A DNA stretch of 64,000 nt from Glandiceps talaboti (taxonomy: Eukaryota > Hemichordata > Enteropneusta > Spengelidae). The stretch's first letter is position 1. Every line of letters begins with the position of its first letter. The stretch spans positions 18,072,485 through 18,136,484 of the forward strand of contig NC_135562.1 in assembly GCF_964340395.1 (NCBI RefSeq), given 5' to 3'. Positions 63,827-64,000 of this stretch are shown one piece after another. The notes under the pieces were generated by a model. It saw nothing but the letters and a program-made list of their open reading frames with translations, ran no database searches and was not told the DNA's origin. The translations under genes and the position numbers were made by a program.

Positions 63827-64000
63827 GAAATTCCTACCCGCATCACAGACCAAATGGAGGCGAAAATATCAGTTACATTCTACCCATACCATCAGCGTGC
63901 GAAATTAACGCCGGTCCTTCAGCCCGAGACCAACAGATTTCCGTTCGGACCGACAGATTTTCAGAATTATAACAACTTATCGGTCCTTGTGACCGATTGA
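63827..64000 (+). CDS. Candidate exon with a start codon at the window edge
   Basis: Preceded by a strong pyrimidine tract and acceptor (CTTTTTCTCTTTCTTTTTTTTAAG). An ATG at 63854 opens a frame of 48 codons (MEAKISVTFYPYHQRAKLTP ...) that ends with TGA at the last base of the window. From about 63896 the frame runs through a dispersed repeat also present at 54408-54520, so either the exon ends earlier, the repeat is exonised, or the frame is fortuitous. A second frame (NSYPHHRPNGGENISYILPI) is also open over the first 140 bases. No domain recognised. Confidence 0.25.
   Translation, partial: EIPTRITDQMEAKISVTFYPYHQRAKLTPVLQPETNRFPFGPTDFQNYNNLSVLVTD
63896..64000. repeat. Dispersed repeat, GCGAAATTAACGCCGG family, copy 2
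   Basis: TGCGAAATTAACGCCGGTCC through ACTTATCGGTCCTTGTGACC aligns with 54408-54520 and appears to continue past the window. It is better preserved than copy 1. Confidence 0.8.

Overview
The window is AT-rich, intron- and repeat-dominated animal DNA. Three things indicate a metazoan nuclear genome: spliceosomal exon signals with long introns, tails of non-LTR retrotransposons, and several families of inverted-repeat (MITE-like) elements among abundant microsatellites. The repeat style (CT, CTGT, GTAT and many 5-bp microsatellites; ACATGTA-rich spacer; short fold-back elements) resembles marine invertebrates such as molluscs, amphioxus or hemichordates. I cannot fix the species. Nothing bacterial or viral was seen.

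Genes are sparse. (1) A minus-strand gene appears to start at 24436 (first exon 24418-24436, second exon 24057-24149). It may continue leftward through 19834-20082 to an exon at 382-474 and leave the window. All four candidate exons share the same intron phase, but their linkage is inferred. (2) A plus-strand BEN-like domain gene has exons at 38471-38597, 39128-39267 and 39597-39637, followed by AATAAA. Its middle exon carries an apparent one-base loss in a GGG run. (3) A 161-codon intronless open frame of unknown function lies at 61837-62322. (4) A possible gene start lies at the right edge: X-box pair at 63252-63282, splice signals, and an open frame at 63854-64000.

The rest is repeats. At least five recurrent families are present in two or more copies: a fully palindromic MITE with GGCCACTTTA ends (five copies, at least two of them half-elements broken near the centre); a ~385-bp element with AGGCCTAA ends (five copies); a ~540-bp element with TTTAAAG ends (two); a segment with the core GTGGCCATCTTGGATTCTAA (two); and one beginning GCGAAATTAACGCCGG (two). 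Non-LTR retrotransposon 3' ends lie at 11613-12005, 26165-26352, 32932-33070 (minus) and probably 38060-38255. There are about fifteen tandem arrays with units from 16 to about 190 bp.

The most unusual arrangement is 36549-40955. It is a 4.4-kb interval with inverted 15-bp ends (GTACCCTCACCAAAC), sub-terminal clusters rich in the palindrome GATAGCTATC, and the BEN-like gene in the middle. It could be one large transposon-like unit carrying a BEN gene, or two separate small repeats flanking a normal host gene.
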